In this document: positions 24,396-34,000 of the stretch, one piece after another | Layout: each line of letters opens with the position of its first letter | Position numbering within the stretch: position 1 is the first letter of the stretch | From: Nitrospira_D sp035465795 | Lineage (GTDB): Bacteria > Nitrospirota > Nitrospiria > Nitrospirales > Nitrospiraceae | Direction of reading: 5' to 3' | DNA: 64,000 nucleotides | Assembly: GCF_049546785.1 (NCBI RefSeq) | Contig: NZ_JBMWAN010000004.1 | Span: forward strand, 496,001 to 560,000 | Notes under the pieces: generated by a model | Told to the model about the DNA's origin: nothing | The model's database searches: none | What the model saw: the letters and a program-made list of their open reading frames with translations, nothing else | Translations under genes and position numbers: made by a program

Positions 24396-27194
24396 TTACT
24401 TCCTCCGGGTCATCGCCTTCTGCGCTTCGCCGAGCATGAACGGGATGAGTGCCAGCCCCACGGCCAGCAGCCAATGCCTTCCATCCAGCGAAACCACGTT
24501 GAAGATGTCGTCCGTCCACGTCACCTGAACGAGCAAGACTTGTAAGGCAATCGAGACCCCCACCGCCAGAATCAGGGACCGGTTGGTGAAAAGCCCCAGC
24601 GTGAAGATCGAGTGGGTCCGGCTCCTGCAGGCAAAGGCATGGAACAGTTGCGCAAGCACCATCACCACAAAGGTAAGCGTGCGGGCCTGCTCAAGGGGCG
24701 CTCCTTCCACATAGACGCTCAGGACAAAGGCGCACACCGCGACGAAAGCCAGGAGTACCCCCTGAACTCCCATCAACAGCAGCCTGCTCCTCTCCAGCAC
24801 CGGAGCCTGTGGATCGAGTGGCCGCCGGCGCATTACGTCCGGCACGGCGGGATCCACCGCCAGCGCCAGCGCCGGCAGCCCGTCGGTCACGAGATTGATC
24901 CAGAGAATCTGGACTGGCAGGAGCGGGAGCGGAAATCCGGCGACCGTCGCGACAAGCATGACGAGGATCTCACTCAAATTGCACGACAGGAGAAAATGCA
25001 CCGATTTGAGAATATTGGCGTAGATTGTCCGCCCCTCCTCGACGGCCGACACAATCGAGGCAAAGTTATCGTCGGTGACGACCATATCAGCGGCTTCCTT
25101 CGTCACATCCGTTCCCGTTAGGCCCATGGCCACCCCGATATCGGCGGTCTTGATGGCCGGCGCGTCGTTCACGCCGTCGCCCGTCATGGCGACAATCGCC
25201 CCGCGCGCCTTCCACGCATGGACGATGCGCAGTTTATGCTCGGCGGACACACGGGCGAACACCGTCACGCCCTCGACGAGTTGGGTCAACTCCGCATCAG
25301 TCAGACTGTCCAGTTCCGCCCCCGTCAAGGCCGATCCGTCCCCGTCGTAGAGGCCCAACTCCCTGGCAATCGAGAGCGCTGTGTCCCGATGATCGCCGGT
25401 GATCATCACCGTCCGGATGCCCGCCTCGCGGCATTGTCGCACCGCCCGTTTGGCCTCCGGCCGCAGCGGGTCTTTCATCGCCATCAACCCGAGAAAAATC
25501 AGATGGCGTTCGACGAGGCCGGGAGACTCGTCGAACGGCTCCACCCCGAGACTCCGCCGCGCCACCCCGAGCACCCGTAACGCATCGGCGGCAAAGCCGG
25601 CGTTGGCCGAAACGATGCGCTGCCGATCCGCTTCCGTCAGCGCCCGTACCGTGCCATCGGCGGCCATCACGAACTCGCACCGACCGAGAAGCACATCCGG
25701 TGCGCCTTTCAGGAATGCCACGGGACCATCGCTGGTCTGCCTGATGACCGTCATCATCTTGCGATCCGAATCGAACGGGATCTCGGCCACCTGCGGATTA
25801 CCGGCCTCCAACTCACTTTTGTGGATCTGCCGTTTGGCCGCCGCAACCAGCAATGCCCCTTCAGTCGGGTCGCCGAGGACCGACCACACGCCCTCCCGCT
25901 CCTGCAAGATGGCCCCGCTGCACAGGACCGCCGATGTCAACACCTCCAGCAATCCAGGAGCGTTGCTCGGCACGGGGCCGGGGGCGAGGGGCGAGGGGTG
26001 CTCGGGCCGGAGTTGTAGCGCTTCACCATCCTTCCTCCCTTGCCTCTCGCCTCTGGCCTCTCGACCCGCACCATTAACTTCCCGAATATTCCCCGCCGGC
26101 TCATATCCTTCGCCGGTCACCTCGAACGTGCGCCCATCCACATAAAGCCGCGTTACCGTCATTTCATTCTTGGTCAGCGTCCCCGTCTTATCGGTACAGA
26201 TGACCGTCGTCGCCCCCAGAGTTTCGACGGCAGGCAAGCGGCGAATCAGCGCATGCCGCTCCACCATGCGGGTCACACCCAGGGCCAGCGTAATGGTCAC
26301 AATCGCAGGCAGTCCTTCGGGAATCGCCGCCACAGCGAGGCTGACGGCAGTCAGAAACATATCGACCAGCGGCTCGCCGCGGAGCACGCCCAGCCCGAAC
26401 ACCAGCGACACAATGGCCAGCGCCAGATAGATCAGGACATGGCCCAGACGCGCGAGGCGTCGCTGCAGGGGAGTCGGCTCACGCTCTGTCCGTTGCAGCA
26501 GCGACGCAATGCGCCCGAGCTCCGTCCGAAGCCCCGTTGCGACGACCAGGGCGCGGCCCTTCCCGCCGACCACGTTCGTTCCCAGGAACACCATGTTGAC
26601 GCGATCGGCGAGCGGAAGATCGGGCACCGGCCGCAGGGCGGACGACTTCTCGACCGGGGTGGACTCTCCCGTCAGGGTAGCTTCTTGCGCCCTGAGATGC
26701 GTGGCCGACAGCAGCCGCGCGTCTGCCGGCACCCGATCCCCCGCTTCGAGGAGAATCAGATCGCCTGGGACCAGGGCCTGTGCCGGCAGCACATGGACCA
26801 CCCCGTCTCGCACCACCCGCGCGGTGACGACCGACAGCCGCTTCAAGGCCGCCAGCGAGCGCTCCGCCTTGTATTCCTGCCCGAATCCCAGAAGGGCGTT
26901 GAGGACGACGATGGCGACAATCGCTCCCGCATCGATCCATTCCTGCAGGAGACCGGAAAGCACCGCCGCGCCGATCAACACCCAGATGATCAAGCTGGAA
27001 AATTGCGCGAGCGCGAGTTGGAGGAAAGAGGGCGGAGGGGTTTCCGGAAATTCGTTCGGCCCATGGTCGTTCAGCCGCTCAGCCGCATCGGGCCCGCTGA
27101 GCCCGGCCGTCGGATCGGAGCCCAATCGTCCCGCAATATCTTCTGATGTGAGACTATGCCACGGTTGAACGTCCATCTGCTGGTCAGATCCCAT
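24396..27194 (-). CDS. Ca2+-type P-type ATPase (P2A, SERCA-like)
   Basis: A 932-residue P-type ATPase with TGESTPVEK, phosphorylated Asp335 in CTDKTGTLTKNEM, and GDGVNDAPAIKTADIGVAMG. The ion-site motifs match SERCA: IPEGLPAIVT in M4, CNLSEIL in M5 (Asn and Glu kept) and NLVTDGLPALALA in M6 (Asn, Thr, Asp kept). It should export Ca2+ from the cytoplasm or, in some bacterial members, other divalent ions. The ATG at 27194 was chosen for its GGAG-containing leader. An unusual Pro/Arg-rich insert at about residues 377-407 in the nucleotide-binding domain coincides with a palindromic repeat in the DNA. Confidence 0.9.
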   Translation of the reverse strand: MGSDQQMDVQPWHSLTSEDIAGRLGSDPTAGLSGPDAAERLNDHGPNEFPETPPPSFLQLALAQFSSLIIWVLIGAAVLSGLLQEWIDAGAIVAIVVLNALLGFGQEYKAERSLAALKRLSVVTARVVRDGVVHVLPAQALVPGDLILLEAGDRVPADARLLSATHLRAQEATLTGESTPVEKSSALRPVPDLPLADRVNMVFLGTNVVGGKGRALVVATGLRTELGRIASLLQRTEREPTPLQRRLARLGHVLIYLALAIVSLVFGLGVLRGEPLVDMFLTAVSLAVAAIPEGLPAIVTITLALGVTRMVERHALIRRLPAVETLGATTVICTDKTGTLTKNEMTVTRLYVDGRTFEVTGEGYEPAGNIREVNGAGREARGERQGRKDGEALQLRPEHPSPLAPGPVPSNAPGLLEVLTSAVLCSGAILQEREGVWSVLGDPTEGALLVAAAKRQIHKSELEAGNPQVAEIPFDSDRKMMTVIRQTSDGPVAFLKGAPDVLLGRCEFVMAADGTVRALTEADRQRIVSANAGFAADALRVLGVARRSLGVEPFDESPGLVERHLIFLGLMAMKDPLRPEAKRAVRQCREAGIRTVMITGDHRDTALSIARELGLYDGDGSALTGAELDSLTDAELTQLVEGVTVFARVSAEHKLRIVHAWKARGAIVAMTGDGVNDAPAIKTADIGVAMGLTGTDVTKEAADMVVTDDNFASIVSAVEEGRTIYANILKSVHFLLSCNLSEILVMLVATVAGFPLPLLPVQILWINLVTDGLPALALAVDPAVPDVMRRRPLDPQAPVLERSRLLLMGVQGVLLAFVAVCAFVLSVYVEGAPLEQARTLTFVVMVLAQLFHAFACRSRTHSIFTLGLFTNRSLILAVGVSIALQVLLVQVTWTDDIFNVVSLDGRHWLLAVGLALIPFMLGEAQKAMTRRK
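25974..26063. repeat. Type A palindromic repeat inserted in frame in the Ca2+ ATPase gene
   Basis: Left arm 25974-25998 (core GGCGAGGGGCGAGGGG) and right arm 26034-26063 (core CCTCTCGCCTCTGGCC) are inverted copies with a few mismatches, most of which would be G-U wobbles in one RNA strand. The same vocabulary (CCCCTCGCCCCT, GGCCAGAGGC) recurs at 53709-53772 and 55362-55430. Here it encodes about 30 residues that the ATPase family does not share, without breaking the frame. Confidence 0.6.
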
Positions 27195-27461
27195 CCTGCT
27201 CCAACCTCCACTGCACAAGCCGTGCAAGACTGCACCCGGTGACTACGTTGTCATACCTCAATCGGCGGGAGATTAGAAGAAGGAAGGCTTCGGACCTGCG
27301 GCACTCCTCGACAAACCAGCAGACCGGTGTCGCCCCAAATGCCTCACGAGGGAGGAACTTTCGAAGAGCTGCGGAAGGCTATCACCCTTTCCCAGAGCCG
27401 GACTCCGGACGCAGGATGCCCCGGAGCCCGGCCCGGTCGTTCATCGCGCCCTCACCGGTCC
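27195..27461. other. Intergenic, upstream of the Ca2+-type ATPase
   Basis: A 267-base space between two minus-strand genes. I recognise no gene. It should carry the ATPase promoter, but no convincing sigma-70 boxes were picked out by eye. Confidence 0.4.
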
Positions 27462-27827
27462 TCACTGCGGAGACGCATTCACCTTCGTCCCTTCTTTGAC
27501 CGGCGGTTCAATCATGATATTCGGACCCTGCACTTTCGGCAGGAGGCCGGCGCCCGGTTTTTCCAGGATCCGTCCGTCATGATCATTGATGGACAGATTC
27601 TGCATCACGTGAGGATCATCAATCGACGCAGCCTCGAACAACCATTTCTCACCGGTCGCATTGATCTGTCCCGGATCATTTGCCAACGACTGCCCGTTCA
27701 CCGGATCAACCGCCTTGCCCATAGGATACCCGTGATGTTGCGGCAGCATCGCCGGATTGGCGGCAGCCCCTGAGACAGTCCCGATCACAAGCACGAGCGT
27801 CGCGTATATGATGTGTGAGGTCTTCAT
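27462..27827 (-). CDS. Small secreted protein, function unknown
   Basis: A 121-residue protein with a signal peptide (MKTSHIIYATLVLVIGTVSGAAA) and a hydrophilic mature part containing HHGYPMGKAVDPVNGQSLANDP and GPNIMIEPPVKEGTKVN. There are no cysteines in the mature part and no membrane segment. I do not recognise a named family. The ATG at 27827 is preceded by an excellent site, AAGGAGGTTGGCTT. It appears to be a single-gene unit. Confidence 0.7.
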   Translation of the reverse strand: MKTSHIIYATLVLVIGTVSGAAANPAMLPQHHGYPMGKAVDPVNGQSLANDPGQINATGEKWLFEAASIDDPHVMQNLSINDHDGRILEKPGAGLLPKVQGPNIMIEPPVKEGTKVNASPQ

Positions 27828-28104
27828 AAGCCAACCTCCTTGCTGAACGTGGGAAACACAACAACGCCCTCGCGGGCACAGGACCGGCAAGGGCGCAACG
27901 ACACTAGAAGAGAGGGGGGAACACGTGAACGGTAAGAAGAGGCCTACCCCGGCTTCATAGCGACCTCCGGGTGACGCTATAGCAAACACCCCGCTTCATC
28001 GATGAGTCAAGCGTCGGGGACCGGCGGCCGAAGCCGCGCGACAGGGACGCAGCGGTCAAGGATCGTACTCGCCGTGTCCAACGGGGCGGCCGGTCCGCAG
28101 CGCC

Positions 28105-28950
28105 TCACGCCCTGCGCAGGAACTCCGGCCGATCTCTGATGGATACCATCTTGATCAGGTCCCGGATGGAGAGCACCCCGACAATCTTGGCATTCTCTGT
28201 CACCGCCAGGTGGCGCACCCGCTTCCGGGCCATGAGATCGCTGGCATCGCGAATCGTCCGGTTGATATCGATGTCGAGCAGCGGGGAGTTCATCAGCGAT
28301 CCGACACGGACCGTCCTGGCATCCAGTTGATAGGCAATTCCCTTCCGGACCAGATCGCTTTCCGTAACAATCCCCACCATCTCGCCGGCCTCGATGACGA
28401 ACAGGGAGCCGATGTGTTTCTCCACCAGGCGGGTCGCCGCCGCCGCCACGGTCTCGCCGCTCTCGATCGTCTCCAGGGCGGTGCGCATCAGCACGCTCAA
28501 GGGGCGATAAACATTCTCCAATTCCCGGGCCGGGCCGGTTTCCGCCTCGACGAAGTGCCGGACCAAATCCCGCGCGGAGATCAACCCGACCACGTCGTTC
28601 CCCTCCGCGACCGCGAGGTGGCGGACTTTGTGCGTCTCCATCAGATGACTGGCGTCCAGCATCGGACGATCCGGCGCGATCGTCAGCAACGGACTGGCCA
28701 TCACCTGCCCGGCGGTGGTTCGCGCAGGATCGAGCCCTTGCGCCAGGACCTTCCGAACCAGATCCGTCTCCGTGATAATGCCGACCATGCGGCAGTCCTT
28801 GCCCTGGCGATCGAGCGATTCCACCAGAATGGAACTCAGGCCCTGCTCCCGCATGCGCCCCGCCGTCGCCACCACCGTCGCCTCCTGCGGCACAGCCTCC
28901 AACTGGCGATGCATGTACTCACTGACACGTTGCCCTGCCGCTTCTGTCAT
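28105..28950 (-). CDS. Four-CBS-domain regulatory protein
   Basis: A 281-residue soluble protein made of two CBS pairs. The repeated cores are VSEYMHRQLEAVPQEATVVA, GQVMASPLLTIAPDRPMLDA with HKVRHLAVAEGNDVVGLISARD, then RPLSVLMRTALETIESGETV, and GSLMNSPLLDIDINRTIRDA with KRVRHLAVTENAKIVGVLSIRD. Such tandem Bateman modules bind adenine nucleotides. The ATG at 28950 (MTEAAGQ) has AAAGGAG 6 bases upstream; an ATG at 28965 is a less likely start. No fused effector domain is present, so it must work on a partner. It lies downstream of zwf on the same strand, about 300 bases away. Confidence 0.9.
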   Translation of the reverse strand: MTEAAGQRVSEYMHRQLEAVPQEATVVATAGRMREQGLSSILVESLDRQGKDCRMVGIITETDLVRKVLAQGLDPARTTAGQVMASPLLTIAPDRPMLDASHLMETHKVRHLAVAEGNDVVGLISARDLVRHFVEAETGPARELENVYRPLSVLMRTALETIESGETVAAAATRLVEKHIGSLFVIEAGEMVGIVTESDLVRKGIAYQLDARTVRVGSLMNSPLLDIDINRTIRDASDLMARKRVRHLAVTENAKIVGVLSIRDLIKMVSIRDRPEFLRRA

Positions 28951-29251
28951 ACCGGCTCCTTTCATCGGGATAGATCTATAAAAGCAATCCCTGCTTTGTC
29001 ATGCATACTTTATCCTCCCTCCTCACACTCACTCAGGCGGCTGGATGAGCGGAGGTGCGGGCTGGTTTGTGCCCTGGCGGACATTGCCACCAGGAAAGCC
29101 AAGATGACGCCGATGTGCGCCGACATTGCGATGCTCCATCGCAGCTTCAGAGGCGCACTCGGCTCACAAACACATGCCCTAACCGTCACCATGCCATCCG
29201 CGCATCATGGCGCAACCAGACCGGGCACCGCTCATCCAGCCGCACTCCCCC
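28951..29251. other. Intergenic, no recognisable gene
   Basis: About 300 bases between zwf and the four-CBS gene. A 60-codon minus-strand frame (29010-29192) contains a hydrophobic stretch but lacks a ribosome binding site and any family resemblance, so I do not call it. The site AAAGGAG for the CBS gene lies at the low-coordinate end. Confidence 0.45.
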
Positions 29252-30715
29252 TCACCAGCCTAACTGCCATTGATGTCCATACCGTTCGACGAGCGCATCC
29301 GCCTCGCGCGGCCCCCAGGTGCCGGCCGTATAGGGATACACGGTGCGATCGCCGGTCAGCAGGGGAGTGTAGAGCCGCCAGGCCGTTTCGGTAAATTCCG
29401 CGCTGACAAAGAGCGTCTGATCCCCGATCATCACGTCACGCAGGAGCGTCTCGTAGGCTTCGGGCAACTGGCCGAGGGATTTCTGATAGTCGAATTGCAG
29501 CGCATGATCGCTCAGGCGGAACGGCCGCCCCGGGCTCTTCACGGAAAAACAGAGCGAGAACCCTTCGCTCGGCTGCAGGGTAATGAGCAGCTTGTTGGAG
29601 GCGATGCTTCCCGGATCGAGCGACCGAAAGACCTGCGTGGGGGCCTCGCGAAAGATGACCGCCACCTGCGTGAGTTTTCTGGGGAAGCGCTTCCCGGTCC
29701 TGAGGTAGAACGGCACGCCCTTCCAGCGCCAATTCTGAATCTCCGCTTTCAGGGCGACATACGTCTCCGTGTCCGAGTCCTTCGGCACGCCGGGTTCCTC
29801 GCGATAGCCCGGAATCGTCTGACCCGCAATCTGCCACGAGCTGTACTGACCGAATACCGCATCCTCATGAGTGATCGGCGCGATGGAATGCAGCACTTTG
29901 AGTTTTTCACTCTGGATCGCCCCCGCATCGAACGACACCGGCACTTCCATCGCGACCACGGTCATCAGTTGGGTCAGATGGTTCTGGACCATGTCGCGGA
30001 GCGCCCCGGCCTGCTGGTAGTAGGCCCCGCGATGCTCGACGCCGAGGTCTTCAGCCACGGTGATCTGCACATTCTCAATGCGGTCGCGGTTCCACAGCGA
30101 TTCGAAAATCGGATTGGCGAAGCGGAATGCGAGGAGATTCTGCACCGTCTCCTTGCCGAGATAATGATCAATGCGATAAATCTGGGATTCGTCGATATAG
30201 TGATGCAGTGTCGTATTCAGATGCTGGGCCGAGTGAAAGTCGTGGCCAAAGGGTTTTTCAAACACGACGCGGACCCACCCACGACTCTTGAGCAGCCCCG
30301 CCTGATCGAGCCGCTGTATCGCGATCGGCACCGTATCAGGGGGCAGGGCCAGATAGAACACCCGGTTCTCAGGCATGTTGTGGGTGCGCTCCAACCGGCG
30401 AATATACCCGGCCAACGCCTCGTAATCCTGGACGGCCCCCTCATGCACCGTCTGGTAGTGAAGACACTCGTCGCACCAGGCGCGCAGCTCCGTATTATTG
30501 TGCCAGCCGGCTTTCTGCAGGCCTTCAAACGCCCAGAGCCGGAACCCCTCTTCGCCCATCTCGGGCAACGCCGCCCCGACGATCAGCGTATTGCGAGTTT
30601 CCAGTATCCCCTGATCCCGCAGATGATACAGCGCAGGCAGCAGTTTCCGGCGCGTCAAATCACCCGTCGCACCGATAATGACAAACATATGCGGCTCAAC
30701 CTGCTGTTGCGACAT
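29252..30715 (-). CDS. zwf: Glucose-6-phosphate 1-dehydrogenase
   Basis: A 487-residue enzyme that oxidises glucose 6-phosphate to 6-phosphogluconolactone with NADP+ or NAD+, the entry step of the oxidative pentose phosphate pathway. The dinucleotide-binding motif GATGDLTRRKLLPAL is at about residues 14-28, and the substrate and active-site motif RIDHYLGKETVQNLLAFRF is near 175. The length is normal for the family. The ATG at 30715 follows GAGAGGAACGTAGGG. No gnd, pgl or opcA gene is adjacent, so it stands outside the usual cluster. Confidence 0.97.
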   Translation of the reverse strand: MSQQQVEPHMFVIIGATGDLTRRKLLPALYHLRDQGILETRNTLIVGAALPEMGEEGFRLWAFEGLQKAGWHNNTELRAWCDECLHYQTVHEGAVQDYEALAGYIRRLERTHNMPENRVFYLALPPDTVPIAIQRLDQAGLLKSRGWVRVVFEKPFGHDFHSAQHLNTTLHHYIDESQIYRIDHYLGKETVQNLLAFRFANPIFESLWNRDRIENVQITVAEDLGVEHRGAYYQQAGALRDMVQNHLTQLMTVVAMEVPVSFDAGAIQSEKLKVLHSIAPITHEDAVFGQYSSWQIAGQTIPGYREEPGVPKDSDTETYVALKAEIQNWRWKGVPFYLRTGKRFPRKLTQVAVIFREAPTQVFRSLDPGSIASNKLLITLQPSEGFSLCFSVKSPGRPFRLSDHALQFDYQKSLGQLPEAYETLLRDVMIGDQTLFVSAEFTETAWRLYTPLLTGDRTVYPYTAGTWGPREADALVERYGHQWQLGW

Positions 30716-31033
30716 CCCTACGTTCCTCTCTCACAACAATCATTGGAGCCTTTCGATTCACCCGATACAGATATCATGCTCCTTCTACCATTCGTCGTTC
30801 CATCCCATCCCTCTCTTCCTACTCCTAAGGCTGAAAGAGTGAACAGGTTCGGTGGCAACATCGCAGGACACAGTGCTCAGTAGCAATATCAGATCGCCTG
30901 CGACGACATTACGCCGTTTCGGCGCAGTTTTATAGGAGCAGGCGCCGACTGCCCCGGAGACAGGCTGATCGAGTTCACTTGCATGATATCGCCACCGAAC
31001 CTGTTCACCCTTTCAGCTGCCCTCTCCTTCCCC
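30716..31033. other. Intergenic region occupied by an inverted-repeat element
   Basis: This 318-base gap between the RND pump gene and zwf (both minus) has no convincing gene. Most of it, 30830-31017, is a nested inverted-repeat element described separately. A short minus-strand frame inside it (MQVNSISLSPGQ) has no family resemblance that I trust. Confidence 0.6.
30830..31017. mobile_element. MITE-like element with 27-bp terminal inverted repeats
   Basis: The left end 30830-30856 and the right end 30991-31017 are inverted copies matching at 26 of 27 positions (core GTGAACAGGTTCGGTGGC). The 134-base interior has further symmetry: GCCTGC at 30896-30901 with GCAGGC at 30938-30943, and a tight hairpin CGCCG-TTT-CGGCG at 30912-30924 followed by CAGTTTTA. 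The total length is 188 bases with no transposase. Such nested symmetry fits a miniature inverted-repeat element or a structured RNA. I did not find a clear target-site duplication by eye. Confidence 0.6.
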
Positions 31034-34000
31034 TTACACCCATTCCGGCGCATATTCCTTCCCCGCCTCCCTCTCCGCAAACCATCGATACAAGGCCGGC
31101 AACACCACCAGCGTGAGGGCGGTCGACGTGAACAACCCGCCGATCACCACCGTCGCAAGCGGCCGCTGCACTTCCGCCCCGATCCCCTGGGCGAGCGCCA
31201 ACGGCAACAGACCCAGCAGGGTCGTCATCATGGTCATGACGACCGGGCGCAGCCGCAAGCTGCAACCCGTGACGATCGCCTCATCCGTCTGTTTCCCTTC
31301 ATGGCGCAGCTGATTGATATAGGACACCAGCACGATCCCGTTCCCCACCGCCAGGCCGAACAGTTCGATGAACCCGATCGACGCCGGCACACTTAAGTAT
31401 TGACCGGAGAGCCAGAGCGACACCACGCCGCCGATCAGGGCGAAGGGAAGATTGAGGATGATCAAGGTCGCGTACCGGAGCGAGTGAAACGCCCAGAAGA
31501 GCAGGAAGAACACCAGCCCCAGCGTGATCGGCACGACGATCAACAACCGCGCATTGGCCCGCTCCATGTTCTCGAAGGCCCCGCCCCAGGTCACGCGATA
31601 CCCTTCCGGTAAGAGAATCTGCGCCGCCAGCTTCTTCCGCCCTTCATCCACGACGCCGCCGATGTCCCGCCCGACCACGTTGAAGCCGACATAAATGCGC
31701 CGCGTGACCTGTTCGCGGCTGATACGGAGCGGCCCTTCCCGCATCTCGATCGTGGCAAGCTCGCTCATCGGGATCAGCGCGCCGGACGCCGCCTTGACCC
31801 GAATCTCCCCGATAGTCGCGACACTGTTGCGTTGCGGTTCAGGAAACCGGAGAATCAATTGGAACCGCCGCTCACCTTCGTAGACATGGGTCGCCGGTTT
31901 GCCGCCGATGGCGGTAGTGATAATCTCCTGCACGTCGGCTACGTTGATGCCGAAGCGGGCGATCTTCTGCCGGTCGATATCCACAGTGAGATACGGCTGC
32001 CCGGCAATCTGCTCGACTTTGACATCTTTGACGCCCTTGATCTGTTGCATCAAGGCGGCAATCTCCTCCGCCTTGTCATGCAACACGTCGAGATCCCCCC
32101 CGTAGAGCTTGATCGCGCACTCGGTCCTGATGCCGGAGATCAGCTCGTCCACCCGCTCCTGAATCGGCTGGCTCATGAGCACGGAGATGCCGGGAATCTC
32201 CGCCAGCTTGTTTCTGATGGCATCGGTCAACTTCGGCTGAGTGGTCGCGGTCTTCCACGTGCTCCGATCCGTGAGGGACACGATCGGGTCGCTCTCATTC
32301 GGCTCTTCCGGTCCAAAGGCAATGTCGGGCCGGCCGATCTTGCTCACGGCCATCCGCACTTCGGGAAACTCCAGCATCGCCTTATGGGCCTGCTTCTCAA
32401 TCTCGATGGACTCGGGAAGCGACACGCTCGGCAGCCGGACGATCTGAGGCGTCAATGCGCCTTCTTCCAGAAGGGGCATGAACTCCCGCCCGACGAACGG
32501 TACAAGCGCGAGGCTCCCCACCACGATCGCAGTCGAGCCGCCCAGGACGAGCGCACGACGCTGGAGCGCCCATCGCAACACGGGTTCATACCGCTGCTTC
32601 ATCCAGCGGGTCAGGCGCGTTTCCTCCGGATGGTCTCCGCGCAGCATGACCGACGCCAGGACGGGCGACAACGTCAGGGTGACCACCACCGAAGCCAGGA
32701 GCGCGATCACCAGCGTGTAGGCCAGCGGCGCGAACATCTTCCCTTCCATGCCGTGAAGGGTCATGAGCGGCAGGAAGACGACGCTGATGATCAAAATGCC
32801 GAACAGGATCGGTCGGCCCACTTCCTTCGTGGCATGGAGGATGACCTCAACCTTGCTTTTCCTCACCTCGCTGTTGTTCTGGGCCAGATGGCGATAGACG
32901 TTTTCAACGACGACCAGCGACCCGTCCGCAATCTCGCCGATCGCAATGGCGAGTCCGCCGAGCGTCATCAGGTTGGCCGAGAGCCCGAACCGTTCCATGA
33001 CGATAAACGTGACAAGCGGAGTGACGATCAAGGTGGCCGTCACGACGATCGCGCTGCGGACGTGGCCCAGGAAGAAAAAGAATACGAACACAACCAGCAC
33101 GATCCCTTCGATCAAGGCGTCCCGCACCGTGTCGATGGCCGCCGTGACCAGTTCGATACGATCGTAGTAGGGCAGGATCTTCGTCCCCGCCGGCAGGATG
33201 TGGTTCTGGTGTAGATCCTCCACCTTGGCCTTGACCGCTTCAACCACCTGGCGCGCGTTGCCGCCACGGATCATGAGGACCGTACCGGTGACGACCTCCC
33301 GCTCGCCGTTGAGCACCACCGCGCCGTGGCGGACCGCGTGTCCGATGCGGACTTCCGCGACATCGCGCACAAACACCGGCGTGCCGCCGGACTCTTTCAC
33401 GATGATGGATTCGATGTCGGGCAGGCCCTTGATCAAGCCCAGGCCCCGGACGATCGCGCGCTCGGCATGCCGCTCCAGCACATTGCCGCCGGCATTGGCG
33501 TTGTTCTTCGCCACCGCGTCGTAGATGTCGTGGAGCGTCAGGTCGAATTTGCGCAGCTTGGCCGGATCGACCAGGACTTGATACTGTTTCACGAAACCGC
33601 CCATGCCGTTCACATCGATCACGCCCGGCACACCCTTAAGCAATGGGCGCAGCACCCAATCCTGGAGCGTGCGCTGGTCGGTCAGCTCCGTTTCGGCGAT
33701 CTTCGGATCGGTCGTGGTCGCATGGGGCCCTTCGACGTAGTATTGATAGACCTCGCCCAACCCGGTACTGACGGGGGCCATCACCGGATCGAGCCCCTCC
33801 GGCAATCGCTCTTTCGCCGCCATCATCCGTTCGAGCACCAACTGGCGCGCAAAGTAGATATCGACGTCGTCGTTGAACACCACCGTAATCTGGGAGAGCG
33901 CGAATTTGGAGAGGGAGCGGATTTCCGCGAGACCCGGCAGGCCGGTCATCTGGAGTTCGAGAGGATAGGTGATGAACCGTTCGACCTCGACCGGCGACAG

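Noticed and set aside
29010..29192. 60-codon minus-strand frame with a hydrophobic segment
   Set aside because: No ribosome binding site, no family resemblance, and a basic/serine-rich tail typical of chance frames.
29270..30883. Long plus-strand frame opposite zwf
   Set aside because: It is the antisense of a clear zwf gene. High GC with G/C third positions opens long antisense frames; the translation has no family motifs.
31832..33214. 460-codon plus-strand frame opposite the RND pump
   Set aside because: Antisense shadow; the minus-strand frame encodes an unmistakable RND protein.
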